A DNA stretch of 64,000 bases from Clostridiales bacterium (GCA_004556345.1 SFHQ01000008.1:1-64000), one strand, 5' to 3'; shown: positions 1 to 8,530, counted from the stretch's first letter. Translations and numbers: made by a program. Notes: generated from the letters alone by a model not told the origin.

Positions 1-416
1 GCCTACAGTTGCAGGTCCCGGTTCGCCACGGCTGGCTACTCAATACCAAACCGTTTTGAATCTTGTGCCAGAGAACCTTTTTCGTGGGGTCCTCTGTAAC
101 TTGTGACCATAATAACACCATTTTCCCAAAAATGAAATGCACCTTTTGCACAAATTATTTGCGACAATTTCTGGAGAAAATACCGTTACATCTGCAAGTT
201 TCCCTGCATTTTCCAATCCCCCTTTCCGGCCAGTTTTCGCTTTTCCCTGAAAACTTTGGCTTTCTTTCCCTTTGGAGGGGGTTTTTGTTCGGTTCTTCCC
301 CTCTCCGCCGTGATGGGACACGCCCACATTCCTGCTTTTTCGCTTCGTCGTTTTGCACAAGTGCCTTTTTTTATTCTCTTTCCCCTTCGTCTTTTTCTCC
401 ATTGCGGCCCTTTTCG
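1..416. other. Gene-free stretch at the window start
   Basis: This stretch is clearly less GC-rich than the genes that follow and is full of pyrimidine runs on the plus strand. Several open frames cross it on both strands, but their products are low-complexity (Phe/Ser/Arg or Lys/Arg runs), lack a ribosome binding site and match no family I recognise. No tRNA or riboswitch signature was seen. The last part merges into the promoter of the next gene. Confidence 0.6.
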
Positions 417-445
417 TTGCTTTTCCGGCGGGTTCTTGCTAGAAT
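417..445 (+). promoter_or_regulatory. Putative promoter of the mtnA-aldolase operon
   Basis: TTGCTT at 417-422 and TAGAAT at 440-445 are separated by 17 bases, a good vegetative-sigma arrangement. The ATG of mtnA lies 37 bases after the -10, and an AGAAGGGA ribosome binding site sits about 10 bases before it. Confidence 0.6.
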
Positions 446-482
446 AGGGTCACCATTGTAAATCAGAAGGGAAGCCTTACCT

Positions 483-1565
483 ATGGAACTGAAGCAAGTC
501 ACGCACATCGACAACGTGCGCCTTTCCGACGACGGCCGGGCCGTCCGCATCCTGGACCAGAGCCTGCTGCCCAACGAGACGATCTATCTGGAGTTACAGA
601 CCCCCGAAGAATTATATGAGGCCATCGCCACCCTGCGGGTGCGGGGGGCCCCGGCCATCGGCATCTTTGCCGGCTACGCCCTCTATGTCCTGGCCCTCCA
701 GGCCAAGACGACAAGCTACGCCGACTTCCTGGCCGAGTGCCAGAAGAACCGGGACTACCTCAACAGCTCCCGCCCCACCGCCGTGAACCTGCGGCACATG
801 CTGGACCGGGTGCTGGCCGTGGTCCAGTCCATGCCCTGCGCGGACATCTCCGCCATTCAGGACGCCATGGGGCAAATGGCCAAGGCCATCCACGAGGAGG
901 ACATCGCCATGTGCACCGCCATCTCCGAGTATGGCCTGTCCCTGGTGAAGGCCGGAGACGGCATCCTGACCCACTGCAACGCCGGGCCGCTGGCCACTTC
1001 CCGCTATGGCACGGGCCTTGGCCCTCTCTTCCTGGCCCAGGAGCGGGGCATCCCCCTGCACGCCTTCTGCGACGAGACCCGGCCCCTCTTACAGGGCGCC
1101 CGCCTGACCGCCTATGAGCTTCAGCGGGCGGGCATCGACTGCACCCTCATCTGCGACAACATGGCCAGTCTCGTGATGAAGCAGGGCAAGATCAACGCCT
1201 GCTTTGTCGGCTGCGACCGGGTGGCCCGGAACGGGGACACCGCCAACAAGATCGGCACCTCCGGCGTGGCGATCTTAGCCAAGCACTACGGCATCCCCTT
1301 CTACGTCCTCGGCCCCTCCTCCACCATCGACTTCACCTGCCCCGACGGGGACCACATCCCCATCGAGCTGCGGGACGGGGCGGAGATCAAAGAGAAATTT
1401 TTCTCCAAGCCCTCTTCCCTGCCGGAGGTCAAGTGCTACAACCCCGCCTTTGACGTGACCGACCATGAGCTGATCACCGCCATCGTCACGGAGAAGGGCA
1501 TCTGCTACCCGCCCTTTGCCGAGAGCTTCGCCAAGCTCTTCCCCGGAAAGGGGGCGAAGGCATGA
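483..1565 (+). CDS. mtnA: S-methyl-5-thioribose-1-phosphate isomerase (MtnA family)
   Basis: This 360-residue protein matches the aldose-ketose isomerase family that converts 5-methylthioribose-1-phosphate (and, in the same family, 5-deoxyribose-1-phosphate) to the ribulose form. It shows RGAPAIG at 54-60, the catalytic cysteine in HCNAG (Cys165) and the catalytic aspartate in GCDRVARNGD (Asp245). The length is normal for the family. The stop codon overlaps the start of the class II aldolase gene by four bases, so the two are translationally coupled. No mtnK or mtnN lies in the window. The context favours salvage of the SAM by-products methylthioadenosine or 5'-deoxyadenosine. The close relative ribose-1,5-bisphosphate isomerase is less likely given the aldolase neighbour. 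Confidence 0.92.
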   Translation: MELKQVTHIDNVRLSDDGRAVRILDQSLLPNETIYLELQTPEELYEAIATLRVRGAPAIGIFAGYALYVLALQAKTTSYADFLAECQKNRDYLNSSRPTAVNLRHMLDRVLAVVQSMPCADISAIQDAMGQMAKAIHEEDIAMCTAISEYGLSLVKAGDGILTHCNAGPLATSRYGTGLGPLFLAQERGIPLHAFCDETRPLLQGARLTAYELQRAGIDCTLICDNMASLVMKQGKINACFVGCDRVARNGDTANKIGTSGVAILAKHYGIPFYVLGPSSTIDFTCPDGDHIPIELRDGAEIKEKFFSKPSSLPEVKCYNPAFDVTDHELITAIVTEKGICYPPFAESFAKLFPGKGAKA

Positions 1566-2224
1566 GCGCCGCTTCCACCTATCCCACCGACGCCGAGGCC
1601 AAGGCCCAGATCATCGAGGCCGGTCTCAAGATCTATCAGCGGGGGCTGGTGGCCGCCAACGACGGCAATCTCTCCGTCCGCGTGGGCGAGAACGCCCTCT
1701 GGGTCACCCCCACCGGCGTCTCCAAGGGCTTCATGACCGAGGACATGCTGGTGAAGCTGGACCTGGACGGGAACGTCCTGGCAGGCACCCGCAAGGCCTC
1801 CTCCGAGACGAAGATGCACCTTCGTATTTACCAGGAGAACCCCGACGTGCGGGCCGTCGTCCACGCCCATCCCCCCGCCGCCACCGCCTTCGCCGCCGCC
1901 GGCATCCCTCTGGACCGGCCTGTCCTGCAGGAGGCCGTGGTCCAGCTGGGCACGGTCCCCGTGGCCCCCTTCGCCCTGCCGGGGTCCCAGGGGGTGGCGG
2001 ACAGCGTGGCCCCCTACTGCCGGGACTACCGCGCCCTGCTGCTGGAGTATCACGGGGCCGTCACCTGGGGCGAGACCATGGAGCGGGCCTATTTCCGCCT
2101 GGAGTGCCTGGAGCAAATGGCCAACGTGACCCTCCATCTCAAGACCCTGGGCTGCGACCGGGTCATGCCGGAGGGCCTGGTGAAGGAGCTGGAAGGGCTT
2201 CGTCCGGCCTGGGGGATCCGGTAA
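1562..2224 (+). CDS. Class II (zinc) aldolase, fuculose-phosphate aldolase type
   Basis: This 220-residue protein carries the class II aldolase/adducin fold: AANDGNLSVR (31-40) for phosphate binding, a catalytic glutamate in SSETKMH (Glu82), and zinc-binding histidines in HAHPP (His101, His103) and EYHG (His164). In organisms with a DHAP shunt, an aldolase of this type next to mtnK-mtnA splits 5-methylthioribulose-1-phosphate or 5-deoxyribulose-1-phosphate into DHAP plus an aldehyde. The four-base overlap with mtnA supports that role here. The alternative is MtnB (methylthioribulose-1-phosphate dehydratase), which has the same fold. No downstream methionine-salvage genes (mtnD, mtnC/W/X) are present, so the shunt aldolase is preferred. 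Exact substrate is inference. Confidence 0.85.
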   Translation: MSAASTYPTDAEAKAQIIEAGLKIYQRGLVAANDGNLSVRVGENALWVTPTGVSKGFMTEDMLVKLDLDGNVLAGTRKASSETKMHLRIYQENPDVRAVVHAHPPAATAFAAAGIPLDRPVLQEAVVQLGTVPVAPFALPGSQGVADSVAPYCRDYRALLLEYHGAVTWGETMERAYFRLECLEQMANVTLHLKTLGCDRVMPEGLVKELEGLRPAWGIR

Positions 2225-2342
2225 ACGCCGCATCGCTTTTTGCGTTTTCGCCAAAATCGACTTCTTTTTTCCAGGTATTTTTCCTGTTCCATGTACTATT
2301 TTTTATAAAATTTTTACAAAACCATAGAAATTTACAAAAGAT

Positions 2343-2461
2343 AATGGACAAATGAAAAAGCATGTATTAGTATATAGAATCGGAAGTTCCCACGTGAGGA
2401 CCGTACCCCGCCAAAGGCGACAGGGGAAGCGGGACGTCCTAGCTGCGCGGGCCGCTCTTCC
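2343..2461 (+). promoter_or_regulatory. Possible promoter and structured leader upstream of the PadR gene
   Basis: The roughly 310-base gap is AT-rich at first, with TGGACA (2343-2348), 17 bases and TAGTAT as a weak promoter. It then turns abruptly GC-rich. From 2382 an ordered set of helices can be drawn: GGAAG (2382-2386) with CTTCC (2457-2461), AGGAC (2397-2401) with GTCCT (2436-2440), and an inner CCCC/GGGG plus GCC/GGC hairpin (2406-2426). No known riboswitch consensus was recognised. It could be a leader RNA, a PadR operator region, or neither. Confidence 0.3.
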
Positions 2462-2535
2462 AAGGAGAAAACCCGTTCCTCTTCCCGGAGCGCCGGCTTC
2501 CCTTCCCAATCCCAAAACAGAAAGGACCTTCCGCT

Positions 2536-2919
2536 ATGGCTGAAAGAAAACGTGCAAAAACCAGCGGGACCCCCGCAAGCATCCGTGAAGCGCTGAAAAA
2601 GGCCACCACCGAAATGCTGGTGCTCTTTGTCCTGCGCCAGAAGAAGATGTACACCTATGAGATGATGCAGGAGATTAGCCACATGAGCGATGGCAAGATC
2701 GCCTTCAACACGCTCTATCAGGCCATCTACCGCCTGCAAAGCTTCCAGTATATCAAGGAGGACGGCAAGGTCGTCTCCGACGACAACCGCATCCGCATCT
2801 ACTTCACCATCACCCCCAGTGGCGAAGAGTATCTGGATAAGCTCATGGAGGAGTACCACTCCTTCACCGGTGCCGTGGATCACGTCCTGTCCCAGACCGA
2901 CGTCCTGCGCGGCAAGTAA
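2536..2919 (+). CDS. PadR-family transcriptional regulator
   Basis: This 127-residue protein has the PadR winged helix: a basic N-terminus, a helix-turn-helix with LRQKKMYTYEMMQEI, then a wing with LYQAIYRLQ and YFTITPSGEEYL, and a short C-terminal dimerisation helix. PadR proteins are usually repressors that sense small molecules or envelope stress and often control a neighbouring transporter. Here no obvious target lies next door: it stands alone between an operon end and a terminator. An AAAGGA ribosome binding site precedes the ATG. Autoregulation through the 310-base upstream region is plausible but not shown. Confidence 0.85.
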   Translation: MAERKRAKTSGTPASIREALKKATTEMLVLFVLRQKKMYTYEMMQEISHMSDGKIAFNTLYQAIYRLQSFQYIKEDGKVVSDDNRIRIYFTITPSGEEYLDKLMEEYHSFTGAVDHVLSQTDVLRGK

Positions 2920-2964
2920 TTCTCTCTTCTGCCCCCGTGCCCCCTGTCAGACCCATAAAAAAAT

Positions 2965-2999
2965 GGCTGTTGCAACCTCGAATTGCAACAGCCTTTTTC
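2965..2999 (+). terminator. Intrinsic terminator after the PadR gene
   Basis: GGCTGTTGCAA (2965-2975) pairs perfectly with TTGCAACAGCC (2983-2993) around a seven-base loop, followed by five Ts. A closely similar hairpin lies at 4333-4371, on the other side of the next gene. Confidence 0.85.
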
Positions 3000-3094
3000 T
3001 GTCCCCAAACGCCTTCCGCAGCGTCGTTGACTTCCCCGTTTTTTATGATATAATAATACTACAGTTCGGATCGCCGTCATTTTAGGAGGTGCAC

Positions 3095-4321
3095 ATGGAA
3101 TATATTGACCGTGAGCTGGAACGAAAGTTCCTGGAAATGGACCGTTTTTTCAAAGCCGTTCTTGTCATCGGTGCCCGCCAGGTGGGCAAGTCTACCATGC
3201 TCAAGCAGTTGGCCAAGCAGCAGCACCGGACCATTGTGACCATGGACGATGATTTCCTGCGGGAGCTGGCACAGAATGACCCCCGTTTATTTTTTCAGAC
3301 GTATAAGCCCCCCATTCTGATCGACGAGATCCAGAAAGCACCGGAGCTGCTGGAAACCATTAAGATCCTATGTGACGAAAGCGACCTGCGGGGGCAGTTC
3401 TGGCTGACCGGCTCTCAGCGCAAAAAAATCATGGAAAAGTCGCAGGAATCCCTGGCAGGCCGTCTTGGCATCCTGCATCTGTATGGGCTGTCCCAACGGG
3501 AAAAAGCAGGCGTTCTGGACCCTGCTCCCCTGGATTTCACCATGGCGTGTCTGCAAAGCCGAAAAGCGCTGCTGCCGGACAATGACATCAACGACGTCTT
3601 TGAACACATCTGGAAGGGCGGCTACATTGATGTGCAGCACGCGACCCCTGAGCAGGCACAGACCTATTACCAGTCCTACCTCGACAACTACCTGGTCGCC
3701 GATGCCGTCAATGACGAGGGGATCAAAGATGTGCAGGCCTTCAAGCGCTTCATCCGCGCCTGCGCTGCTCTGGTCGGGAATCTGGTCAATTATAGAACGT
3801 TGGGCGAGGCAGCAGGGATCTCTGAAGCCACGGCGAAAAAGTGGCTTGCCATCTTGCAGGACATGGACGTGGTGTATTTGCTGGAGCCATACTCCAACAA
3901 CGAATTGCAGCGTCTGGTCAAAACACCAAAACTCTATTTCTGCGACACCGGGCTGTGCGCCTATCTCACCCGCTGGCTGACCATGGAGTCCCTGCGGGAC
4001 GGCGCTGCCAGCGGGCACCTCTATGAGAATTATGTCGTCATGGAGCTGGTCAAAAACTACGCCTATGCCCGTGACACGGCGCTCTTGACGTTCTACCGGG
4101 ATGCCAACGCCAAAGAGATCGATGTGTTCGTGGAGGAAAACGGCAAGATCCATCCTCTGGAGATCAAAAAGAGCGCAAACCCGGATAAAAAAGAGGTCAA
4201 GAAATTCAGCGTCATTGAGAAAACGACGCTGGAGAAGGGCATGGGCGGTCTGGTTTGCATGTTCCCGCAGCCGTTCCCCATCGATCGAGAGAATCTCTTG
4301 ATCCCAAGCAATCTGATTTGA
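3095..4321 (+). CDS. AAA+ ATPase with DUF4143 C-terminal domain
   Basis: The product is about 408 residues. Walker A is GARQVGKST (about 26-34) and Walker B is PPILIDEIQKAP, typical of the AAA_14 group. The C-terminal half matches DUF4143 and ends in a PD-(D/E)xK-like core, EIDVFVEENGKIHPLEIKKS, with the Asp and E-x-K retained. Such proteins are widespread in gut Clostridia and Bacteroidetes and their role is unsettled. The ATG at 3095 is chosen because AGGAGG (3084-3089) precedes it; the in-frame GTG at 3089 overlaps that site. The gene is monocistronic, bounded by two similar hairpins, and slightly less GC-rich than its neighbours, which fits a dispersed accessory gene. Confidence 0.85.
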   Translation: MEYIDRELERKFLEMDRFFKAVLVIGARQVGKSTMLKQLAKQQHRTIVTMDDDFLRELAQNDPRLFFQTYKPPILIDEIQKAPELLETIKILCDESDLRGQFWLTGSQRKKIMEKSQESLAGRLGILHLYGLSQREKAGVLDPAPLDFTMACLQSRKALLPDNDINDVFEHIWKGGYIDVQHATPEQAQTYYQSYLDNYLVADAVNDEGIKDVQAFKRFIRACAALVGNLVNYRTLGEAAGISEATAKKWLAILQDMDVVYLLEPYSNNELQRLVKTPKLYFCDTGLCAYLTRWLTMESLRDGAASGHLYENYVVMELVKNYAYARDTALLTFYRDANAKEIDVFVEENGKIHPLEIKKSANPDKKEVKKFSVIEKTTLEKGMGGLVCMFPQPFPIDRENLLIPSNLI

Positions 4322-4332
4322 TCCAGTTCGAC

Positions 4333-4371
4333 AAAAAGGGCTGTTGCATTTGTTTGCAACAGCCCTTTTTC
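4333..4371. terminator. Bidirectional terminator between convergent genes
   Basis: AAAAAGGGCTGTTGCA (4333-4348) pairs with TGCAACAGCCCTTTTT (4355-4370). A-runs on the left and T-runs on the right let it serve both the ATPase gene and the PBP gene coming the other way. It resembles the hairpin at 2965-2999. Confidence 0.85.
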
Positions 4372-4395
4372 TATGGTTGGTATTCCTTCTTCGTT

Positions 4396-5724
4396 TCACT
4401 CCGCCGTGGCCTGCAAGAGGACCTTGGCGGCGATGGAACCGGCGACCTTGGCCCCGCCGCCGCCGTTTTCCACCAGGACCACAAAGGCCAGGGGGTGGTC
4501 GGGGTCGTCAAGGAATCCGGTGAACCAGGCGTGCGGCTCGCCGCTGCCCACCTCGGCGGTGCCGGACTTGGCGCAGACGGCCAGGTCGCCGAACTGGCTC
4601 TGCCCGTACTGGCTGGTCACGTTGTTCCGCATCATGGCCTTCAGGCGCTGGCAGGTCGACTGGGAGAACACGCTGTACGTCTCCTTCCCGTCTGGGAAGG
4701 CGGCGGGGAGGGCCGTGCCGGTGACGCTCTCCTTGGCCACCAGCTTGGGGACCACGGCCTCCCCCTCGCTGGCGATGCCGCCCATGAGGGTCATGAGGGC
4801 GCAGGGGTTTGCCAGGTCCTTGTCCTGGCCCACGCCGGACCAGCCCAGGTGGGCGCTGCCGTCCGGCTCGACCTCGAAGCTGCCCTTGGCCGTGTTGATG
4901 CCGCAGACCTTGTGGCTGTCCAGCAGGCCGGCCTGCTTCGTGTACTTCTGCAAGGTGTTGCCGCCCAGCTCCATGGCCAGGGTGGCGTAGGCCCCGTTGC
5001 AGGAGCAGGCCAGGCACTGGTCGATGTCCATGTTCTGCCCGTGGGCATAGGGGCAGGTGATCACGTCGTCCCCCACTTGCAGCTTGCCGGTGCAGCTGTA
5101 ACGGAACTCGGACAGATCCTTCTTCTGCTCGATGGCCGCCGCCGTGGTGACGAGCTTAAAGGTCGAGCCGGGCGGGAAGGTCCCGGAGAAGAAGCGGTTT
5201 AAGTACACGCCGTCATAAGCCGGGTTGCCGTCGATGTTGGAGGGCGGGTTGTTGGGGTCATAGGACGGGGCGCTCACCAGGCATTTCACTGCCCCGGTGG
5301 TGTAGTCATAGACTGCCACCACGCCCTTGTGCCCGTTCAGGGCGGCGTAGGCCGTCTCGTTGAGCGAGGCGTCCACGGTGAGGGTCACGTCGTGGCTGCC
5401 CAGGGACGTGCCGGTCACGAAGTTGTAGCCCGTCAGGCGGCTGGCCAGGACAGAGCGCAGAGAGGTCCCAAAGTTCTCGTCGCCCACCAGATGGAGGGTG
5501 GCGATGCGCGTCTTGGCGTTTTCGGCGTAGGTCTTGGTCTGGCCGTCGTAGAGGACGGTGCCGTTGGCGTCATAGATGGCCCCGGAGGAATAATACTTCG
5601 TGCCGAAGAAGCCCACCCAGTCGTCGCCGTTTCGCACCAGCTTGATGCAGAAGAAGGCCACGCCCACGGCCAGGACCATGGCCAGAAGGATGGAGATGAG
5701 GGTCCGTCGTCTGAGTCGTTTCAT
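4396..5724 (-). CDS. PBP2-like penicillin-binding transpeptidase
   Basis: This 442-residue class B-type transpeptidase has one N-terminal membrane anchor (about 9-28), a short non-catalytic linker and a transpeptidase domain. The three active-site motifs are present: STFK (Ser187), SCN (241-243) and KSGT (386-389). It would cross-link peptidoglycan stems outside the membrane. It is shorter than canonical PBP2/SpoVD and lacks a large N-terminal module or PASTA repeats, like PbpA of actinobacteria. Its start overlaps the stop of the upstream FHA-SEDS gene by four bases, so the glycosyltransferase and transpeptidase are made as a pair. Confidence 0.92.
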   Translation of the reverse strand: MKRLRRRTLISILLAMVLAVGVAFFCIKLVRNGDDWVGFFGTKYYSSGAIYDANGTVLYDGQTKTYAENAKTRIATLHLVGDENFGTSLRSVLASRLTGYNFVTGTSLGSHDVTLTVDASLNETAYAALNGHKGVVAVYDYTTGAVKCLVSAPSYDPNNPPSNIDGNPAYDGVYLNRFFSGTFPPGSTFKLVTTAAAIEQKKDLSEFRYSCTGKLQVGDDVITCPYAHGQNMDIDQCLACSCNGAYATLAMELGGNTLQKYTKQAGLLDSHKVCGINTAKGSFEVEPDGSAHLGWSGVGQDKDLANPCALMTLMGGIASEGEAVVPKLVAKESVTGTALPAAFPDGKETYSVFSQSTCQRLKAMMRNNVTSQYGQSQFGDLAVCAKSGTAEVGSGEPHAWFTGFLDDPDHPLAFVVLVENGGGGAKVAGSIAAKVLLQATAE

Positions 5725-7790
5725 CTGCTTTCCCTCCTTCCGCCGGTCCTGCCGGTCGTTCTGCGTTTGGGGGGCTCGTCCTCCGGCCAGAGGGGGCCGT
5801 CGATCAGGTCATCCCAGTTGCCGGGGTCGCGGGCCAGGCCGCCGTCGTCATAGCCGTAGCCATCGTCATCGCTGCGGTCATCATACGCGTCATAGTCGTC
5901 GTACCCGTCGTAGTCATCGTAGTCGTCGTCATAGTCATTCCAGTCGCTGTAACCGCCGTACATCCGGTCGGAATCCGGCGGGATCCAGCCCCGGATGCGC
6001 TTGGGGAGCTGGAGGGTAAAGCTGGCGTTGGGCCGGGTGTCCGCCGCCTTGATGAAGGCCAAGAGGCCCCAGCAGGAGATCATGCTGGACCCGCCCATGG
6101 ACACAAAGGGGAAGGTCACGCCCGTCAGGGGCAGGATGTCCACCGCACCCAGCACGTTCAGCGTCGCCTGGAACACCAGCATCGCCACCGCGGAGTTGGC
6201 CACAATGACATAGTAGCTGGACCGGGCGGTGGACGCGCACCGGGCCGCGTAGAACACCAGCACCAGCAGCATCACGATGGTACACAGGGCCAGGATCAGA
6301 CCAAACTCCTCGCTGATGACGCCGAAGACCAGGTCCGTGTTGGCCGCGCCGATGTTTTTCAGGAACGAGGCGTCCCCCGTCCCCTTGCCAAAGAGGCCGC
6401 CGCTGGCGATGGCGGACATGGTGCGGGTCTGCTGGAAGCCGCCGGAGTCGGCGGCGTGCTCCCAGACGTGGTGCCAGGCCCCGAAGCGATTGGCGATGTA
6501 GGGCTTGTACTGCAAGATCATCCAGCCCCCGGCCCCTGCCGCCGTGGCCATGAGAGCCAGAAAGCCCACGTCGCCGGAGCGCAGGAAGGCAATGACCAGC
6601 AGGGCCACGAAGAAGATCAGGGCCGTGCCGAAGTCACTCATCAGGGCCAGACAGCCCATGCAGAAGCCGCAGAAGAGGACGGTAAAGATCAGGTTTCGCC
6701 GGGCAAAGAGCCGGTCCAGCGTGGCCGCGCCGGTGAAGATAAAGGCGATCTTCACGAACTCCGAGGGCTGGAAGCCGATGGGGCCGATGGAGATCCAGTT
6801 CTTGGCACCGAAGATGCGGGAGCCTAAGACCACGTTGAAGATGAGCAGCAAGCACGTCAGCACAGCCACTGGCCAGCGGAGGGACAGGGTGGCCTTCAGG
6901 TCCCGCAGCAGCACGCTGAGGGTCAGGAAGACGGCAATGCCCAGCAGCAGGCAGATGGTCTGGGTGAGCAGGGATTTGGGCGAATAGGCCGCCGTGATGC
7001 CAAAGCAAATGCTGCACAGGAAAAAGGCGATGGTCTCCGCCTCAAAGGCCGTGCGCTTCAAGGCCCGGTAGATGCCGTAGGTGAACCACATGGCCGCCAT
7101 TAAAATGCCAAAGGCCACGGCGATCATGGCCACCTCGCCCTTTTCCCGGCCGGGCAGGCACTGCACGGCCAGCATCAGCTGAAAGACCATGAGGCAGCCC
7201 AGGGTCCGGCCGGGGCTGAGGGGCCGCTCGGCCACGCCCCAGCGCATGGCCTGCTCCCGTTCCTCGGCCTCGCTGATGGCGTAGAACTCCATGCCTACCC
7301 CGCCCAGGTCGATCACATCCCCCGTCTGGACGGGGACGGTGGTGGTCACTTTTTTGCCGTTGACGCGGGTGCCGTTTTTGGTTTGCAGGGGCTGGAGGGT
7401 CCAGTTGCCCTTGTGGTCCCGCAAGAGGGCGGCGTGGCTGCGGGAAACGGTGGGGAAGTCCAGGTCCACGTCGGCCCACTTTCCGCGGCCGATGGCGTTT
7501 TCCCAGTGGCACAGCTCCAGCCTGGCCCCGTCGGCCAGGGTCAGCCAGCCCCAGATCTCCTTGCCGGGCTTCTCCCGGAAGATGGAGCGACAGCAGCGGA
7601 CGATGATCAAAATGGCCACAAACACGGCCAAAATACGCAATACGCCGCTGGCCACGGGCAGGATCACGTCCAGGGCGGCAAGAATGGCCTTGCCCGCCGC
7701 AGCGTTTTCCATGGCGGCGCGGACCTGGTCGCCCAGCTGGGAGAAGATCGTCTGCACGCGGGCAACGATCTGAGAAATGATCTCCTGCAT
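5721..7790 (-). CDS. FHA domain - SEDS (FtsW/RodA-type) glycosyltransferase fusion
   Basis: This 689-residue protein has an N-terminal membrane segment (about 51-75) and an FHA domain (about 98-180, with IGRG, SRSH 126-129 and a KNGTRVNG loop) that should bind phosphothreonine. A SEDS peptidoglycan polymerase core follows, with QPSEFVKIAFIF, NTDLVFGVISEEFG and LPLTGVTFPFVSMGGSS. The C-terminal tail is an Asp/Tyr-rich low-complexity stretch of about 50 residues. The FHA-SEDS architecture implies control by a Ser/Thr kinase, none of which is in the window. It is the first gene of an operon with the PBP gene. The ATG has a GAAAGGAGG site five bases upstream. Confidence 0.92.
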   Translation of the reverse strand: MQEIISQIVARVQTIFSQLGDQVRAAMENAAAGKAILAALDVILPVASGVLRILAVFVAILIIVRCCRSIFREKPGKEIWGWLTLADGARLELCHWENAIGRGKWADVDLDFPTVSRSHAALLRDHKGNWTLQPLQTKNGTRVNGKKVTTTVPVQTGDVIDLGGVGMEFYAISEAEEREQAMRWGVAERPLSPGRTLGCLMVFQLMLAVQCLPGREKGEVAMIAVAFGILMAAMWFTYGIYRALKRTAFEAETIAFFLCSICFGITAAYSPKSLLTQTICLLLGIAVFLTLSVLLRDLKATLSLRWPVAVLTCLLLIFNVVLGSRIFGAKNWISIGPIGFQPSEFVKIAFIFTGAATLDRLFARRNLIFTVLFCGFCMGCLALMSDFGTALIFFVALLVIAFLRSGDVGFLALMATAAGAGGWMILQYKPYIANRFGAWHHVWEHAADSGGFQQTRTMSAIASGGLFGKGTGDASFLKNIGAANTDLVFGVISEEFGLILALCTIVMLLVLVFYAARCASTARSSYYVIVANSAVAMLVFQATLNVLGAVDILPLTGVTFPFVSMGGSSMISCWGLLAFIKAADTRPNASFTLQLPKRIRGWIPPDSDRMYGGYSDWNDYDDDYDDYDGYDDYDAYDDRSDDDGYGYDDGGLARDPGNWDDLIDGPLWPEDEPPKRRTTGRTGGRRESR

Positions 7791-7847
7791 AGGTCCTCCT
7801 TTCTCCGGCGAAATCGGCCGGCAGGTCAGTTGTCAGATAGAGATACT

Positions 7848-7875
7848 ATTATACCACAAACTGACGAAAAGACAA
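7848..7875 (-). promoter_or_regulatory. Promoter of the SEDS-PBP operon
   Basis: On the minus strand TTGTCT (7875-7870), a 16-base spacer and a perfect TATAAT (7853-7848) lie about 58 bases upstream of the SEDS start codon. Confidence 0.7.
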
Positions 7876-7953
7876 GCCAATGGGGCCGTTCCTCCTGCAT
7901 CTCTGTGTCAGAGATGCCTTTGCAGCCGGCCTGTGGTTTCCTCAGAATATTTC

Positions 7954-7982
7954 TTGTTTTCGAGTGGGTTTCATGGTATACT
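7954..7982 (+). promoter_or_regulatory. Promoter of the GNAT gene
   Basis: TTGTTT (7954-7959), 17 bases, TATACT (7977-7982), followed 12 bases later by a GAGGGGG ribosome binding site. Confidence 0.65.
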
Positions 7983-8008
7983 TTCAAGAAGAAAGAGGGG
8001 GTGTTCTG

Positions 8009-8530
8009 TTGTTGGAATTGTATGTTTCTGACGCTGCCAGCGAGGAAAAATTTCCCGTGGAAGTTCGTCCTGCCAGCCAGCATGATTTCGCAGAGACCAG
8101 TTCTTGGCAGACAAACTGGACCTCTGCGTATGCAAAACAGCTCCCCAATAAAGTTGCACTTTGCCGGAAAGACCAAGGGGAACTTTTGGGATTGATGTCC
8201 TATGCCTTAGATACAAAAGGTCTTGCGGTTGAAATTCTTTATGTGGAAAGCGCCCGCCACAGCAACGCAAACTTACTGCACGAGGGCCATGCACAAAAGC
8301 GATACCTTGGCATCGCCAAGGCTCTGTTTGCCTATACTGCACAGGTATCCATAGAGGCTGGGTTCGACGGCGTTTTGGTCTTTAAGGCAAAGACCACGGA
8401 ACTTTTGAACTACTATATCCACGAGTTTGGTGCTCGTCAAGTCGGGTCCTATGACCCATTCCGCCTGGTCATCTGGGAGGACGCGGCGCAGCGCCTGCTT
8501 GCTGCATTTGGAAAGGAGCTTGATGGCTGA
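8009..8530 (+). CDS. GNAT-family N-acetyltransferase-like protein
   Basis: The product is about 173 residues. The central part (AKRYLGIAKALFAYTAQVS, with G-x-A-K in place of the usual Q/R-x-x-G-x-G/A loop) and the C-terminal LNYYIHEFGARQVG strand-helix pattern fit a GNAT acetyltransferase. The acetyl-CoA loop is weak, so substrate and activity are open. The start is taken as the TTG at 8009 because GAGGGGG (about 7994-8001) lies seven bases upstream; a longer frame reaching back to 7880 would run through the promoter. The stop codon abuts the ATG of the next small gene, suggesting coupling. Confidence 0.6.
   Translation: MLELYVSDAASEEKFPVEVRPASQHDFAETSSWQTNWTSAYAKQLPNKVALCRKDQGELLGLMSYALDTKGLAVEILYVESARHSNANLLHEGHAQKRYLGIAKALFAYTAQVSIEAGFDGVLVFKAKTTELLNYYIHEFGARQVGSYDPFRLVIWEDAAQRLLAAFGKELDG

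Noticed and set aside
63..461. Overlapping open frames upstream of mtnA
   Set aside because: Phe/Ser-rich translation of pyrimidine tracts; the last part overlaps the mtnA promoter.
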